Assembly (NCBI GenBank): GCA_963750395.1
Contig: CAVVQM010000006.1
Coordinates: 372,001-436,000 of the forward strand
Length of the DNA stretch: 64,000 bases
From: JADJPO01 sp963750395
GTDB lineage: Bacteria; Actinomycetota; Actinomycetes; Actinomycetales; Kineosporiaceae
Reading direction: 5' to 3'
A program made the position numbers and the translations under genes. Position 1 is the stretch's first letter; each line of letters opens with the position of its first letter. Below are positions 16,390 to 25,431 of this stretch, piece by piece. The notes under the pieces are model-generated. The model was not told the origin of the DNA, ran no database searches, and was given only the letters and a program-made list of their open reading frames with translations.

Positions 16390-18632
16390 GATTCCTCCGC
16401 TGGGGTCTCACGGTCTTTGGTGCCGGGTCGACCCGAGTCGGTCCGGTCCGGGCTCTGCGGGTCGACGCGTCGCGCCGCGTCGACGTCGAGCTGGAAGCTG
16501 CGCAGCTTCCAGCGGTTGGCATCTCCGGACGGCGCGAGGATGGCGTCCGGGTCGTCGTCGGCCAGGCCGAGCTCGGACAGGTTGGCGCCGCGCACCCGTA
16601 CCGGAACGCCGTCCACGGTCTCGTCGGCAACGGTCTGGTCGGCAACGGTCTGGTCGGCAACAGGCTCGTCGGCGACGGGCTTGTCGCCCTCGGTCTCCCG
16701 TGGGTCGGCCACGTCCACCTGGCGACCCGCCTGGACTCCCGCCTGCAGGGAGCTCAGCTGCCCGCGGACGTCGGCGGCGTCCACCGTGGCCGGGGCCGGG
16801 CCGGAGTCGACCGGTCCGAGGTCCGGCAGCTGCGCACCGCGTACCCGTTGGGGCACGCCCGCGACCATCACCGGCTCCGGCGCGGGCTCCGCCGACCGAT
16901 CGTCGACGGCGGTGGCGGCGGGGCTCGTCTCCTGGGTCGGTGCCGGGTCGACCTCGCGCCGGGCGACGGGCTCACTCCCCTGGTCGGGCGAGCTGGGGGC
17001 GATGGCGTCGGTGTGCGGCTCCTGGCCCGCGACGTCCGTCCCGCCCATGGACTCCGCCGGCAGTTCGGCCAGGACACTGTGCGGCAGAATGACGTTGGCG
17101 GTTGTGCCCCGACCGGCGGTGGGCTCAAGGGTGACCTCGATCCCTCGCCGACTCGCGAGCCGGCCCACCACGTACAGGCCCAGCAACTTGGTGGCGCCCT
17201 GGCCCTGCCTGGTCAGGCGGATCGTGTCGTGCGCGGCATCGCGTTCGGCCTGCGTCATGCCGATGCCCTCGTCGATGACGCGGATCCGGTACCCCTCGGG
17301 CACGGCCTTGCCGACCACGGTGACCGTCGTGGTCGGAGGGGAGAAGTGAGCGGCGTTCTCCAGGATCTCGGCCAGCAGGTGGACCACGTCGGAGATGGCG
17401 CCGCCGCTGATCCCCGCCTCCTGCATGTGGTAGATCTCGATCCGGTTGTAGTCCTCGATCTCCGACAGGGCGGCGCGGACGACGTCCGCGATGGGCGCCG
17501 GCATCGACCACGTGCGGGTCTGCATGGCGCCCGCGAGTACCAGCATGCTCTCGGCGTTGCGCCGGATGCGGGTGGTGGCGTGGTCGAGCCGGAAGAGCCG
17601 CTCCAGGATGTCGGGGTCGGTCTCGGTGCGCTCCAGCTCGCCGATGTAGGCCAGGGTCCGGTTGAGCAGGTTCTGGTTGCGGCGTCCCAGGTTGACCAGC
17701 ATCTTGGCGGACTCGTTCTCTGCCGACCGTTGCTCAACGGCGAGGGAGACCGCGCTGGACTGCAGGGAGTCGATGGCCGAGGCGAGGCTGGCGGTCTCGT
17801 CACGGGTGCCCAGCACGATCGGGTCGAGGACCGGCGGCGCCTCGCCCTCCTCGAGCTCTCGGATCCGGGCGACGGTGTCGGGCAGCTGCTCACGGGCCCT
17901 CTGGTCGGCTATCTGGGTCAGCAGCCGGATCGGGCGCACGATGTGGCGGACGACGGCAGCAGCGGCCACCACGAGAGCGAGGAAGATGAGCAGACCGATG
18001 CCGACGATGATCTCTGCCCGGCGGTCGGCGTCCCGCGCGCGCTGCTCCTGCAGTGCGATGCGTTGCTCGTCCATCCGCAACGTGGCGTCCTCGAGCTCGG
18101 CCAGTGCAGCGTCCTCCTCCTCACGGACCGCCAGGGTCGCCACCTGCGGCTGGGCGTTCCCGGTGGCCAGGAAGTCCGCGATCGCCTTGTCGTGGGACTC
18201 GCGGATCGCCTGGTAGTCGGCGTCGAAGGTCTTGACCTCCTCCAGCAGCTCACCGGGCGGCAGCGTGGCCTCGATCTCGGCGAGGAGCGTGGCGACGTTC
18301 TCCTCCTCTGCGGTGTACTTCTCCAGCTCGGCCGCGCGGGTCGCCGCGTCCGGGGCCAGCAGGATGGCGCGGAAGTCGATGAGGACCTCCTGGTACTCGG
18401 CCAGCGCCTTGACGCCCGCCGTGTGCGCCCTGTCGAGGGCCACCTGGTCGGCGGGCTCCCTGCCCAGCTGCACGATCTGCACGATCATGATCGTGCTGGT
18501 CACGATGAACACCGCGAGCAGCCCGGCGATGATCGCGGCGATCTTCGCGGTGATGCCGTCCCACGGCCGGCGCCCCGGTGGGGCGGTCGCCGGCGAGGGG
18601 TGGGACGCGTTCGGCGCTGCGTCGTCCGCCAC
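16386..18632 (-). CDS. cvnA: Conservon membrane sensor histidine kinase-like protein
   Basis: A 748-residue sensor. A membrane helix lies at about 29-52, an extracytoplasmic helical sensor at 53-205 (nitrate-sensor-like, Glu-rich), a second membrane helix at about 207-228, then HAMP. The dimerisation segment has RLDHATTRIRRNAE (His351), and the ATPase domain has N-box ENAAHFSPP (425-433) and DEGIGM (454-459). Residues 520-748 are a low-complexity Pro/Glu/Asp-rich tail in which VADQTVADQTVADETV (short tandem repeats) stands out. No response regulator is nearby, as expected for conservons, where signalling goes through CvnB-D. Confidence 0.92.
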   Translation of the reverse strand: MADDAAPNASHPSPATAPPGRRPWDGITAKIAAIIAGLLAVFIVTSTIMIVQIVQLGREPADQVALDRAHTAGVKALAEYQEVLIDFRAILLAPDAATRAAELEKYTAEEENVATLLAEIEATLPPGELLEEVKTFDADYQAIRESHDKAIADFLATGNAQPQVATLAVREEEDAALAELEDATLRMDEQRIALQEQRARDADRRAEIIVGIGLLIFLALVVAAAAVVRHIVRPIRLLTQIADQRAREQLPDTVARIRELEEGEAPPVLDPIVLGTRDETASLASAIDSLQSSAVSLAVEQRSAENESAKMLVNLGRRNQNLLNRTLAYIGELERTETDPDILERLFRLDHATTRIRRNAESMLVLAGAMQTRTWSMPAPIADVVRAALSEIEDYNRIEIYHMQEAGISGGAISDVVHLLAEILENAAHFSPPTTTVTVVGKAVPEGYRIRVIDEGIGMTQAERDAAHDTIRLTRQGQGATKLLGLYVVGRLASRRGIEVTLEPTAGRGTTANVILPHSVLAELPAESMGGTDVAGQEPHTDAIAPSSPDQGSEPVARREVDPAPTQETSPAATAVDDRSAEPAPEPVMVAGVPQRVRGAQLPDLGPVDSGPAPATVDAADVRGQLSSLQAGVQAGRQVDVADPRETEGDKPVADEPVADQTVADQTVADETVDGVPVRVRGANLSELGLADDDPDAILAPSGDANRWKLRSFQLDVDAARRVDPQSPDRTDSGRPGTKDRETPAEES

Positions 18633-18650
18633 GAGGGCGTCCTTGACGTG

Positions 18651-19037
18651 TCATGTGCCAAGATCTCCAGACCACAGGATGGATGCCAGTTCCGTCACGA
18701 TTTCGCTCTCGTCCACCGCAGGCCCGACCACCTCACGCGTCTTCGCCCGTCCCCGTCCCCGCCGCGTCAGCCGCTCCGTGACGAGACCCTCGTTGGCGAA
18801 GTGCAGCCGGACCGCGGGTCCCGAATCGCCCAGAGCCAGCGTCATGTCGAAGCCCGGCGTCCGCCGTGCCAACGAGTTCAGGTCGTCGGCCGCCGCGTGC
18901 AGCAGCCGGTAGGACTCGGCCAGCCGCGCCTGCGCGGCCTCCTCGACGTCGTGGTAGTACGTCATGGAGCCAAGCCCCCGGGCGAGCAACTGGATGACAC
19001 GTGCGCCGCCTGTCTGGGGAACGTCGAGAGCTGCCAC
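18651..19037 (-). CDS. Small protein of unknown function heading the conservon operon
   Basis: 128 residues from a GTG with an ideal AAGGAGG seven bases upstream. It lies 18 bases before cvnA on the same strand and is likely the first gene of the transcript. No membrane segment and no recognised family. The middle part (DVEEAAQARLAESYRLLHAAADDL) is helical and the C-terminus is acidic, with a Trp. Conservation next to other cvnA genes would be needed to call it a fifth conservon component. Confidence 0.7.
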   Translation of the reverse strand: MAALDVPQTGGARVIQLLARGLGSMTYYHDVEEAAQARLAESYRLLHAAADDLNSLARRTPGFDMTLALGDSGPAVRLHFANEGLVTERLTRRGRGRAKTREVVGPAVDESEIVTELASILWSGDLGT

Positions 19038-19264
19038 GGTGGCACCTCCTTAGCGCTGCTCCATACCGGTTCTCACTTTGGGCGACAGTGAACAGGCGAA
19101 CGATGGCACAGCCGAGCCGAAGTCGACGCGGAGTTACGAAGAACTTGAGGAAGTCACGACACGAAGGGAGGAATCGGTGACGCTGAGTGATTTCAGGTGG
19201 CCCGAGGGTGCACTTCTGGGTCCGCGCACCTCCGGAGCCTGGACCCAGGCCGGACCGTTGCCCG

Positions 19265-19516
19265 CCGCGCCCGGCTTGGTGAGTGGTGGGCAACTGCTCT
19301 GGTCGGGGCCTCGGTGCAGCAGTTCGCCACCACTCGGCGGCACACTCGGCGTTATTCGCAGCCGATCCCGTCCTGGTCGGCGTCGAGTCGGTAGATGTCC
19401 GCGCCCACGACGGTGACCGGACCCTCGACGTAGGCCGGACCGTTGCCGCTGCCCCCCGCGCAGTCGACATCGCCGGTGATCGGCACGCAGGCGCTCGCAT
19501 AGTTGGGGTCGCAACC
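19265..19516. repeat. Excalibur segment duplication, copy 1
   Basis: About 250 bases nearly identical to 25143-25431. The match includes the GCCCGGCTTGGTGAG lead-in, the long hairpin, and the Excalibur-domain coding part up to the GGGGTCGCAACC stretch. Copy 2 has about 35 extra bases after the hairpin. Both copies lie in the same orientation 5.9 kb apart, so recombination between them could delete 19-25 kb. Confidence 0.8.
19281..19335 (-). terminator. Long hairpin downstream of Excalibur copy 1
   Basis: GAGTGGTGGGCAACTGCT (19281-19298) pairs with 19318-19335 as an 18-bp stem with one 2-base internal mismatch and a 19-base loop. It begins 16 bases after the Excalibur stop codon, so it is probably its terminator. 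An equivalent structure follows copy 2. Confidence 0.6.
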
Positions 19517-19590
19517 CAACGAGTGTCGTCGTGTACGTCGTCGCCTGTCGACGTGGGGTCTGAGCGACCGTGGGGGTGGGCGCCGGGCCC
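19352..19590 (-). pseudogene. Truncated Excalibur calcium-binding-domain gene
   Basis: The C-terminal 54 residues match the Excalibur domain of the gene at 25268-25997 almost exactly, ending in DIYRLDADQDGIGCE with the DxDxDGxxCE calcium-loop pattern and paired cysteines (GCDPNY, DVDCAG). Upstream, a one-base frame change near 19512 leads into about 25 residues of Thr/Ala-rich linker. Then the reading runs into the antisense of the PadR remnant: no signal peptide, WW-like region or membrane helix is left. A partial duplicate, probably not expressed as a working protein. Confidence 0.65.
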
Positions 19591-19597
19591 GCCCGAC

Positions 19598-19798
19598 CGG
19601 GCGGACGTCGCCTGGTTGCTGGTGCTGGATTCCCTGGTCTTCGCCGCCGAGGCCGAGGTGCGCTGGCTCGATCACATCGAGCAGCGGCTGGCACGGCTCC
19701 GCCCGGCGGCCCGTCGCCCGTTCGAGGATCCGCACCGGCACCCGGACGGCGGCGCCGGGGCGTCGACCTCCACCTCAGCCGAGCGGGCCCGGTCATGA
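19598..19798 (+). pseudogene. PadR-family regulator, C-terminal remnant
   Basis: Only about 66 residues remain, with the PadR C-terminal helix pattern WLLVLDSLVFAAEAEVRWLD followed by HIEQRLARLRP. The winged-helix DNA-binding half is missing; the Excalibur duplicate abuts it. The stop overlaps the ATG of the next remnant (ATGA), the coupling expected for a PadR-ABC transporter operon. Confidence 0.6.
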
Positions 19799-20640
19799 CC
19801 GCAGTGGACACCGACCGCCACCCGCTCGCGGCCGGCCGCAGGCCCGCGGTCCTGCAGCTTCGCGACGTCCATCCGTCGAAGCGCCCGACGGGTCCGGATC
19901 GGTGGCGATCAGCACCGGCCTGGCCGAGAGGACCGGCTTGGGCGTCGGAGACAGACTGCAGGTCGGCCGCGCCGGATCGCCGCCGGCGTCCTCGGCCCCG
20001 ATCGTCGGCGCGGTGGTCCGCGTCAGTGCTGACCCGGGCACCGCGATGGTGATCGGTCCGCCCGAGACCCTCATCCCCGAGACGCAGCATGTATCGGACA
20101 GCAGCGGCTCGCACTACGTCATCGGGCCGAACCCGATCACCTCCGAACGTGGCGCAGTACAACGACGTCGCCACACGGGTGGTCAGCCGCTCGGTGCTGC
20201 TGGACCCGCGCGATCCTGCCGCGGTGCCGTACACCGCGAGTCCGCAGTCGCAAGCCGATGCCGACCAGACGGTGCTCGCCACGATCACGGTCGCCGTGGC
20301 GATGATCCTCCTGCAGATCGCGCTGCTGGCCGACCCGGCGTTGGCCGTGGGCGCCCGGCGCAGCGAGCGGACGCTGGCGATCGTGGCCTCGACAGGCGGG
20401 AACGCCGCCACCACCGGCGGATCGTGCTCGCAGGCGCCGTCGTGGTGGGCGTCGTGGCGTCCGGGGTCGGGCTTGGAGCGGGGGCCGGCGCCGCCCTGGT
20501 CGAATGGCTGCGGGCACGCGTCGACCGATGAGCCCGAGCGCTGACGTGGTCTGGACCGACCTGCCCCTGTTGGTCCTGGTCGGATCGGGCACCGCACTCG
20601 CCGCTGCCCTGATCCTCGGCGGAGGCGCGGCGAGAGAATC
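19795..20640 (+). pseudogene. ABC transporter remnant (ATPase N-terminus joined to FtsX-like permease pieces)
   Basis: The first 25 residues (from ATG 19795, with VLQLRDVH) are the start of an ABC ATPase. Walker A, signature and Walker B are all absent. At about 19880 the sequence jumps into an FtsX/MacB-type permease: GLGVGDRLQVG in the periplasmic part, then ADADQTVLATITVAVAMILL and IVLAGAVVVGVVASG membrane segments in different frames. A last membrane piece (LLVLVGSGTALAAALILGG) ends near 20640. Most of the ATPase and at least half of the permease are gone, so this is genuine decay rather than sequence error. Confidence 0.65.
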
Positions 20641-20722
20641 GCGTGTTCAAGGGTCACGCTTCCCGGTGTCCCAGGCCGTACTCCGAGGAGTGCCAATCCA
20701 TAGGGCGGTGACCGACGCGAGG

Positions 20723-21706
20723 TCAGTCGCTGCTTCGATCGAGCGCGGCCCGAACCCGGCGCTCCTCCTCGTTGCTCAGACCGGCCTGCCTTGGTTCTGC
20801 GCGCCGATTCTCGTAGGCAAGCGCTTCGCGCAGGGTGTGCTCGAGCGGCCGAGTCACCAGGCCGGCATCACGTGCGCGGTCGGTGTTCATCGTGGCGAAG
20901 CCACGCCAGGCCGGGTCATCGATCCAGAGGGGAAGCGAGGCCGGGCCCATCCAGCCGCTGATCCCGAGCTCGGCCAGTTTCGCGGCTGGAACGGCGCGTG
21001 GCCGTGCGGGGCTATTGGCTACCTGCGCGGCGGCGGCCACCACACGGTGGAAGGGAATGGTTGGGCCCGTCGCGTTGACTGTCGCGTCGAGGTGCTGCTC
21101 TGCGGCGGTGACGACCCAGGAGGCCAGATCGCGTACGTCGATGATCGCGCACGGGAAATCGGGGTCGTCGGGGACGATGACGTCATCCCCGGTGGGATGG
21201 GCGAACCGCCAAGGCCAATAGCCTGTGCGCCCCGACCAATCACCCGGTCCCCCGATCAGACCCGACCGCACGATCGTGGCCGAGGCGCCGCTGCCGCGGA
21301 CGGCGTCCTCGCAGGCGACCTTGGCCTCGCCGTAGGTCGACATGTCGGCCATGACCTCACCCTGCAGGGGAGCGCGAAGCGCTGAGTCCTCGTCCTGCTC
21401 GACGGTGGAGAAGTCGGCGTAGACGTTGCCGGAGGAGATGAAGACCCAGTGTCGGGTTCTCAGGTCACGCACCGCGCGGCGAACGTGCCCAGGCTGGCGC
21501 GACACATCGATCACTGCGTCCCACGATCGCGTAGCGACCAACGCGAGACCATCGTCGTCATCACGGTCCGCAGAGATGAAGGCCGCCCGCTTCGGTACCG
21601 GCGAACTGCCACGCGCCAGACAGGTCACGGCATGTCCACCACCGAGCGCGGCGTACACGATCGCCCGGCCAAGCAAGGCCGTCCCGCCCAAGATCAGTAG
21701 CTCCAT
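20723..21706 (-). CDS. NAD-dependent epimerase/dehydratase (atypical SDR)
   Basis: 327 residues from the ATG at 21706, chosen because the nucleotide-binding strand (LILGGTALLGRAIV) begins right there. The GGTxxLG form of the glycine motif and STYGEAK (Tyr-x-x-x-Lys) place it among atypical short-chain dehydrogenases acting on sugar or isoprenoid-type substrates. A cluster such as VFISSGNVYADF fits the catalytic Ser/Thr. The substrate is unknown. It stands alone between two decayed stretches. Confidence 0.8.
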   Translation of the reverse strand: MELLILGGTALLGRAIVYAALGGGHAVTCLARGSSPVPKRAAFISADRDDDDGLALVATRSWDAVIDVSRQPGHVRRAVRDLRTRHWVFISSGNVYADFSTVEQDEDSALRAPLQGEVMADMSTYGEAKVACEDAVRGSGASATIVRSGLIGGPGDWSGRTGYWPWRFAHPTGDDVIVPDDPDFPCAIIDVRDLASWVVTAAEQHLDATVNATGPTIPFHRVVAAAAQVANSPARPRAVPAAKLAELGISGWMGPASLPLWIDDPAWRGFATMNTDRARDAGLVTRPLEHTLREALAYENRRAEPRQAGLSNEEERRVRAALDRSSD

Positions 21707-22169
21707 GGGTCTCAGTTCACTCGACGACCTTGAGATCACCAAGCGCGTTCGCTCGCCGGGCAACCGCGTGCGTCCCCGCCGCCCGGACCGGGGCGTAGGT
21801 CAAGAGCGACGATGTATGGCGACGAGACCGCGGTGGACGGCACGGCTCGCCTGCGGCAATCAAGGGGGATCCACCGGTGTGGGACGATTTCCTGGCCAGA
21901 TACGACGCCGGGGTCGACACCCCGTTCTCGAGCTGCTGGCACAGCCTCGCCGCGGCCTACCTCGACGCGCCGGTGCAATCAGGTATTGGACATTGGTTTG
22001 CGGGGTGTGGACCACCAGGGAGACCTCCCGGACCCGCGTCGCAACGAAAACTCCGCGCGCGAGGCCAGGCGCGCCAGACCCGCGTGCGAGTGATCCTCGT
22101 CGATCACGCCGACCGGACGGCGCGAACGCGACGGGGATGGTCATCCTCGTCGGCGTTCGTCCCCCCGGG
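21707..22169. other. 463-bp stretch with gene fragments only
   Basis: No complete gene is seen. On the minus strand a tail reading SLLTYAPVRAAGTHAVARR and ending at 21717 looks like the last 25-30 residues of a lost enzyme. On the plus strand a GTG at 21877 with a fair ribosome site opens into VWDDFLARYDAGVDTPF and similar text up to about 21980, after which composition and frame change abruptly. I could not assign either fragment. Confidence 0.4.
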
Positions 22170-23054
22170 TCACGACGCCGCCCGGAACGCGTCGGTGTGG
22201 TCGCCCAAGAACGCGGTCAGCGTCCTGGGCTCGCGCTGGAGGATGTCGGTGACGGTGTGGACGGGCCGTGCCTGTGCGCCGGACCGCAAGGCGGTGAAGA
22301 TCGCCAGGATCTGCCGTCGTCACGAACGGCGGGGTGCCGCTCTGCTCCAGGTAGGCGACCGTCTCCTGGTCGGTGCCGGGATGGTAGGTCACCGTGCGGC
22401 CGGTGAGCCTGGAGATCACCTCTGCGAGGTCGGTGAAGGTGACCCCGGCCGGCCCGGAGACGTCGAGGTGGTGCGAGCCACCTGGGAGGCGGTCGGTGGT
22501 GAGCAGGCGGGCCGCGACGTCGGCGACGTCTTGGGGGTCGACCATCGCGATGGGTGCCTGGACGGCGGGGGCGAAGACCACGCCCTGGCGGCGGACCCCG
22601 TCGGCGTGTCCGAGAACGTTGGCCATCGAGAACATGGGCCGCAACGCCATGAACGACATCCCGCTGCGTCGCAGGTGCTCCTCGACGGCGGCGTGTCCGC
22701 GCCAGAACGCCACGGGTGAGTCCGGGTGTGCGCCGTGGGCGGAGATCTTGACGATGCGCGACACTCCGCGCATGTGCAGCGGCATCGACCAGCGCGCACT
22801 CGTGGCTGACCTGCTCGGGCCCGTTGGGGCTGAGCAGGAAGACGCGGTCCACCCCGCGGAGGGCGGCCTCGAGGGCGGCGGTGTCGGCGTAGTCGCCGAT
22901 GACCGGAGTGACGCGTCCGCGGTCCGGGCCGAGAGCGGCGACGCGGGTCGGGGTCGCGCAGCAGCACCGCGGGGCGGTGGCCCTGCTCGGTCAGGGTGTG
23001 GACCAGGCGCCGTCCGATGGTGCCGGTGGCGCCGGTGATGAGCAAGCTGGTCAT
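22170..23054 (-). pseudogene. NmrA-family NAD(P)-binding reductase, frameshifted
   Basis: Starts at ATG 23054 (overlapping the FAD oxidase stop) with LLITGATGTIGRRLVHTL, the TGATGxxG nucleotide motif of NmrA-like proteins. Further blocks are VFLLSPNGPEQ, MSFMALRPMFSMANV and VDPQDVADVAARLL. A final part (HTVTDILQREPRTLTAFL) ends at TGA 22170. At least three single-base frame changes (near 22940, 22785 and 22300) break the frame. With the FAD oxidase it forms a two-gene unit controlled by the divergent TetR. Confidence 0.65.
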
Positions 23055-24335
23055 GAGATGTCTCCGTTCAGGTGAGTGTTCGCGTGGGTGTCCAGGTGGG
23101 TGCGGCCGAGAGGGGGCACGGTCCGGCCCAGGCGGAACGTGTTGTCGGGGTCGTAGTGCGTCTTGAGGTCGACCAGGCGCGCCCAGTCGGTGTCGTCGTA
23201 GGCCGCTCGGACGCGGGCCGGTGAGCCCGCGCCTCCCTCGAGGAAGTTGAGGTAGGTGCTGCCGGTCAGGTGCGGGCTCAGCCGGTCGAACAGGCGGCGC
23301 TGCCGGGCCCGAACAGTGGGCTCCTCCGCCGGGGTGGGCACCAGGCTGACGGTGTTGACCGTGTAGGCGGCGTCGGTGCGCGCCATCGGGTGCGGCCCAC
23401 GGGGCGCGTCGTCCAGCGCGCCGCCGAGCTGGCGCAACTCGAGCATCACCAGAGGTGGGCCGGCGGTCGGGGCGGTCTCCTCGACCAGGACGTCGATCAC
23501 GTCGGCGTCGAGTTCGCCGAGGGCCTCGCCGTGCTGGGCCGCCGGGACCGGCATCGTCGGGTCGGCGCTGATCGGGTCGAGGTCGTGCCCGGCCAGCGCG
23601 GCGAAGGTGTCGGCCATCGGGCGCACCGAGCGCGGAACGCGCGATCTGCACGAACTCCTCGCCGGTCGCCGGCGTGGGTCCGCTCGCGCACGCCCGGACC
23701 GCGACCAGGGTGCGGCCGCGCAGCGCCTCGGGGACAGCGGGCATCGGCGGGAAGAACCGGAAGGTCAGGGCCGACATGACCTCGGGGGGCAGCCTCGGCG
23801 CCCACCCGGCGTAGAAGGTGGCGACCTCGGCTGCTCTCTCCAACGGGTAGTAGAGGTTGCCGCCGTACACGGTGGCGGGCCCGGCGCTGCCCGTGACACC
23901 GACCCGGTGCAGGTCGAAGGTCAGACGAGTAACCACCCCCAGGTTGCCGGCGCCACCGGCGACGCCCCAGAGCAGGTCGGGGTGGTGATCCTCGTCGAGG
24001 GTCAGGATCTCGCCGTCGGCGGTCACCAGCTCGGCCGCGCGCACGCTGCTGGAGGCGAACCCGACGTCGAGGGTGACCTCGCGCATCGCTGCGGTGTTGA
24101 CCAGGACGCCCCCGGCCCCGACAGCGGGAGTGCCGTGCCCGGTCGCCGTCGGGGCCACACCGAGTCCGTGGCGGCGGGCGTACCGCACCGCGGCCGAGAC
24201 GTCCTTCGCGCACGTGGCGCGGAACGCGGCGGCGGGGCGGTGGCCGACCAGCAGGTTCCACGACGCCACGGCCTCCCCGTATGCCGGATCGCCGGGGCTG
24301 AGCGGGGGTGCACCCGCGAGAACAGCGTCGATCAT
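23051..24335 (-). pseudogene. Berberine-bridge-type FAD oxidoreductase, internally deleted and frameshifted
   Basis: The N-terminus (AAFRATCAKDVSAAVRYARR, then TATGHGTP) and the C-terminus (YDDTDWARLVDLKTHYDPDN, followed by TFRLGR) are those of BBE-type FAD-dependent oxidases. Between VLVNTAAMREVTLDVG and SSSVRAAELVTADGE, about 60-70 residues normally carrying the PGATWG and GGG(I/L)G FAD-binding loop are missing. A further frame change lies near 23633. Without the loop FAD binding is not expected, so this is a probable true pseudogene. It is divergent from the TetR gene across a 90-bp AT-richer promoter gap. Confidence 0.7.
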
Positions 24336-24384
24336 GACGACCCCCCGTCGTCTAATTCAGTAAGTTAACAGCCACCAAAATAAT

Positions 24385-24411
24385 ATTGGGTAGGGTCACT
24401 GTCAACCCAAT
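24385..24411. promoter_or_regulatory. Candidate TetR operator in the divergent promoter
   Basis: ATTGGGT (24385-24391) and ACCCAAT (24405-24411) form a perfect 7-bp inverted repeat with a 13-base spacer. It lies between the FAD oxidase start (24335) and the tetR start (24426), in the only AT-rich patch of the area. This is the usual place and size for a TetR autoregulatory site. Confidence 0.55.
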
Positions 24412-24425
24412 GTAGGGAGTCGCGC

Positions 24426-25121
24426 GTGAAGTCCCAGGACCAGCCCCCGGAGGACGCATCGCCGCGGGCGTACCACAGCCCCAAACGGCGCGAACAGGCC
24501 CGACAGACCGAACGCCGCATTGTCGAGGCGGCCACCGACTTGTTCGTGCGTCGCGGCTGGACCGCCACCACGCTGGCCGACGTCGCACAGGCGGCCGGGG
24601 TCTCACCGGCGATGCTCTACAAGCTCTTCCGCACCAAGGCGGACCTAGCGAAACGCGTCTACGACGTGGCGGTCGTCGGCGACCAGGAGCCGGTGCCGTT
24701 CCGTGAGCGACCCGAGTTCCGCGCGGTCCTGGAGGAAGCAGACCCCCACGCCAAGCTGCGCGGGTACGCCCACCTCATCCGCGGCCTGGTCGAGCGGGTC
24801 CTTCCGATCTATGAGCAGGTTCGCGCCGCGATGACCGCCGGCGACCTCGCGTTACGCGACTTCGCTGAGACCGTCGACGCAGAGCGGCTCTTCGGAGCCC
24901 GCGGCATCGTCCGAGACCTGCGCGGCGTCACCGACCTGCCAGCCAACCTGAATGACGAGCAGGCCGTCGACCTGGTCTGGATGACCATGTCGCCAGAGTT
25001 CTGGGCGCTGCTGGTCACGCGCCGCGGCTGGACCTGGGACGACGCCGAGACCTGGATCGGCGACCACTTGTGCACCCTCCTGCTGCTCGAGCCCTGCGAG
25101 AGACCGCGTCGACCGTCCTAG
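24426..25121 (+). CDS. TetR/AcrR-family transcriptional regulator
   Basis: A 231-residue repressor. The N-terminal helix-turn-helix spans about residues 28-75: RIVEAATDLFVRRGWTATTL, then ADVAQAAGVSPAMLYKLF. The ligand-binding domain is all-helical and not further classifiable. The GTG start sits 15 bases after the ATTGGGT inverted repeat. It most likely represses itself and the divergent FAD oxidase/NmrA unit, although those targets are broken here. Confidence 0.88.
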   Translation: MKSQDQPPEDASPRAYHSPKRREQARQTERRIVEAATDLFVRRGWTATTLADVAQAAGVSPAMLYKLFRTKADLAKRVYDVAVVGDQEPVPFRERPEFRAVLEEADPHAKLRGYAHLIRGLVERVLPIYEQVRAAMTAGDLALRDFAETVDAERLFGARGIVRDLRGVTDLPANLNDEQAVDLVWMTMSPEFWALLVTRRGWTWDDAETWIGDHLCTLLLLEPCERPRRPS

Positions 25122-25142
25122 ACATGCCCTCCAGGTCAGACG

Positions 25143-25431
25143 CTGCGCCCGGCTTGGTGAGTGGTGGGCAACTGCTGTGGTCGGGGCCCTGATGCAGCAG
25201 TTCGCCACCACTCGGTGAGTTCGCCACCACCAAGTTGGTGGAGGGATCACTCGGCGCACACACGGCGTTACTCGCAGCCGATCCCGTCCTGGTCGGCGTC
25301 GAGCCGGTAGATGTCCGCGCCCACGACGGTGACCGGACCCTCGACGTAGGCCGGACCGTTGCCGCTGCCCCCGGCGCAGTCGACGTCGCTGGCGATCGGC
25401 ACGCAGGCGCCCGTGTAATTGGGGTCGCAAC
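25143..25431. repeat. Excalibur segment duplication, copy 2
   Basis: Direct repeat of 19265-19516 (see that entry), here attached to a full-length gene, so this is likely the parent copy. It contains an additional CCACCA-AGT-TGGTGG mini-hairpin around 25225-25240 that copy 1 lacks. Confidence 0.8.
25159..25213 (-). terminator. Long hairpin downstream of Excalibur copy 2
   Basis: 18-bp stem 25159-25176 / 25196-25213 with the same 2-base internal mismatch and 19-base loop as copy 1. It lies 55 bases after the Excalibur stop and 37 bases after the tetR stop, so it may serve both convergent genes. Confidence 0.55.

Noticed and set aside
16848..19091. 747-codon plus-strand frame opposite cvnA
   Set aside because: Low-complexity shadow; the minus strand carries a complete sensor with HAMP and ATPase motifs.
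19078..19416. Plus-strand frame with a possible GTG start and GGGAGG near 19177
   Set aside because: The ribosome-site-like sequence is attractive, but the frame runs through the hairpin and the antisense of the Excalibur domain, so it is unlikely to be a gene.
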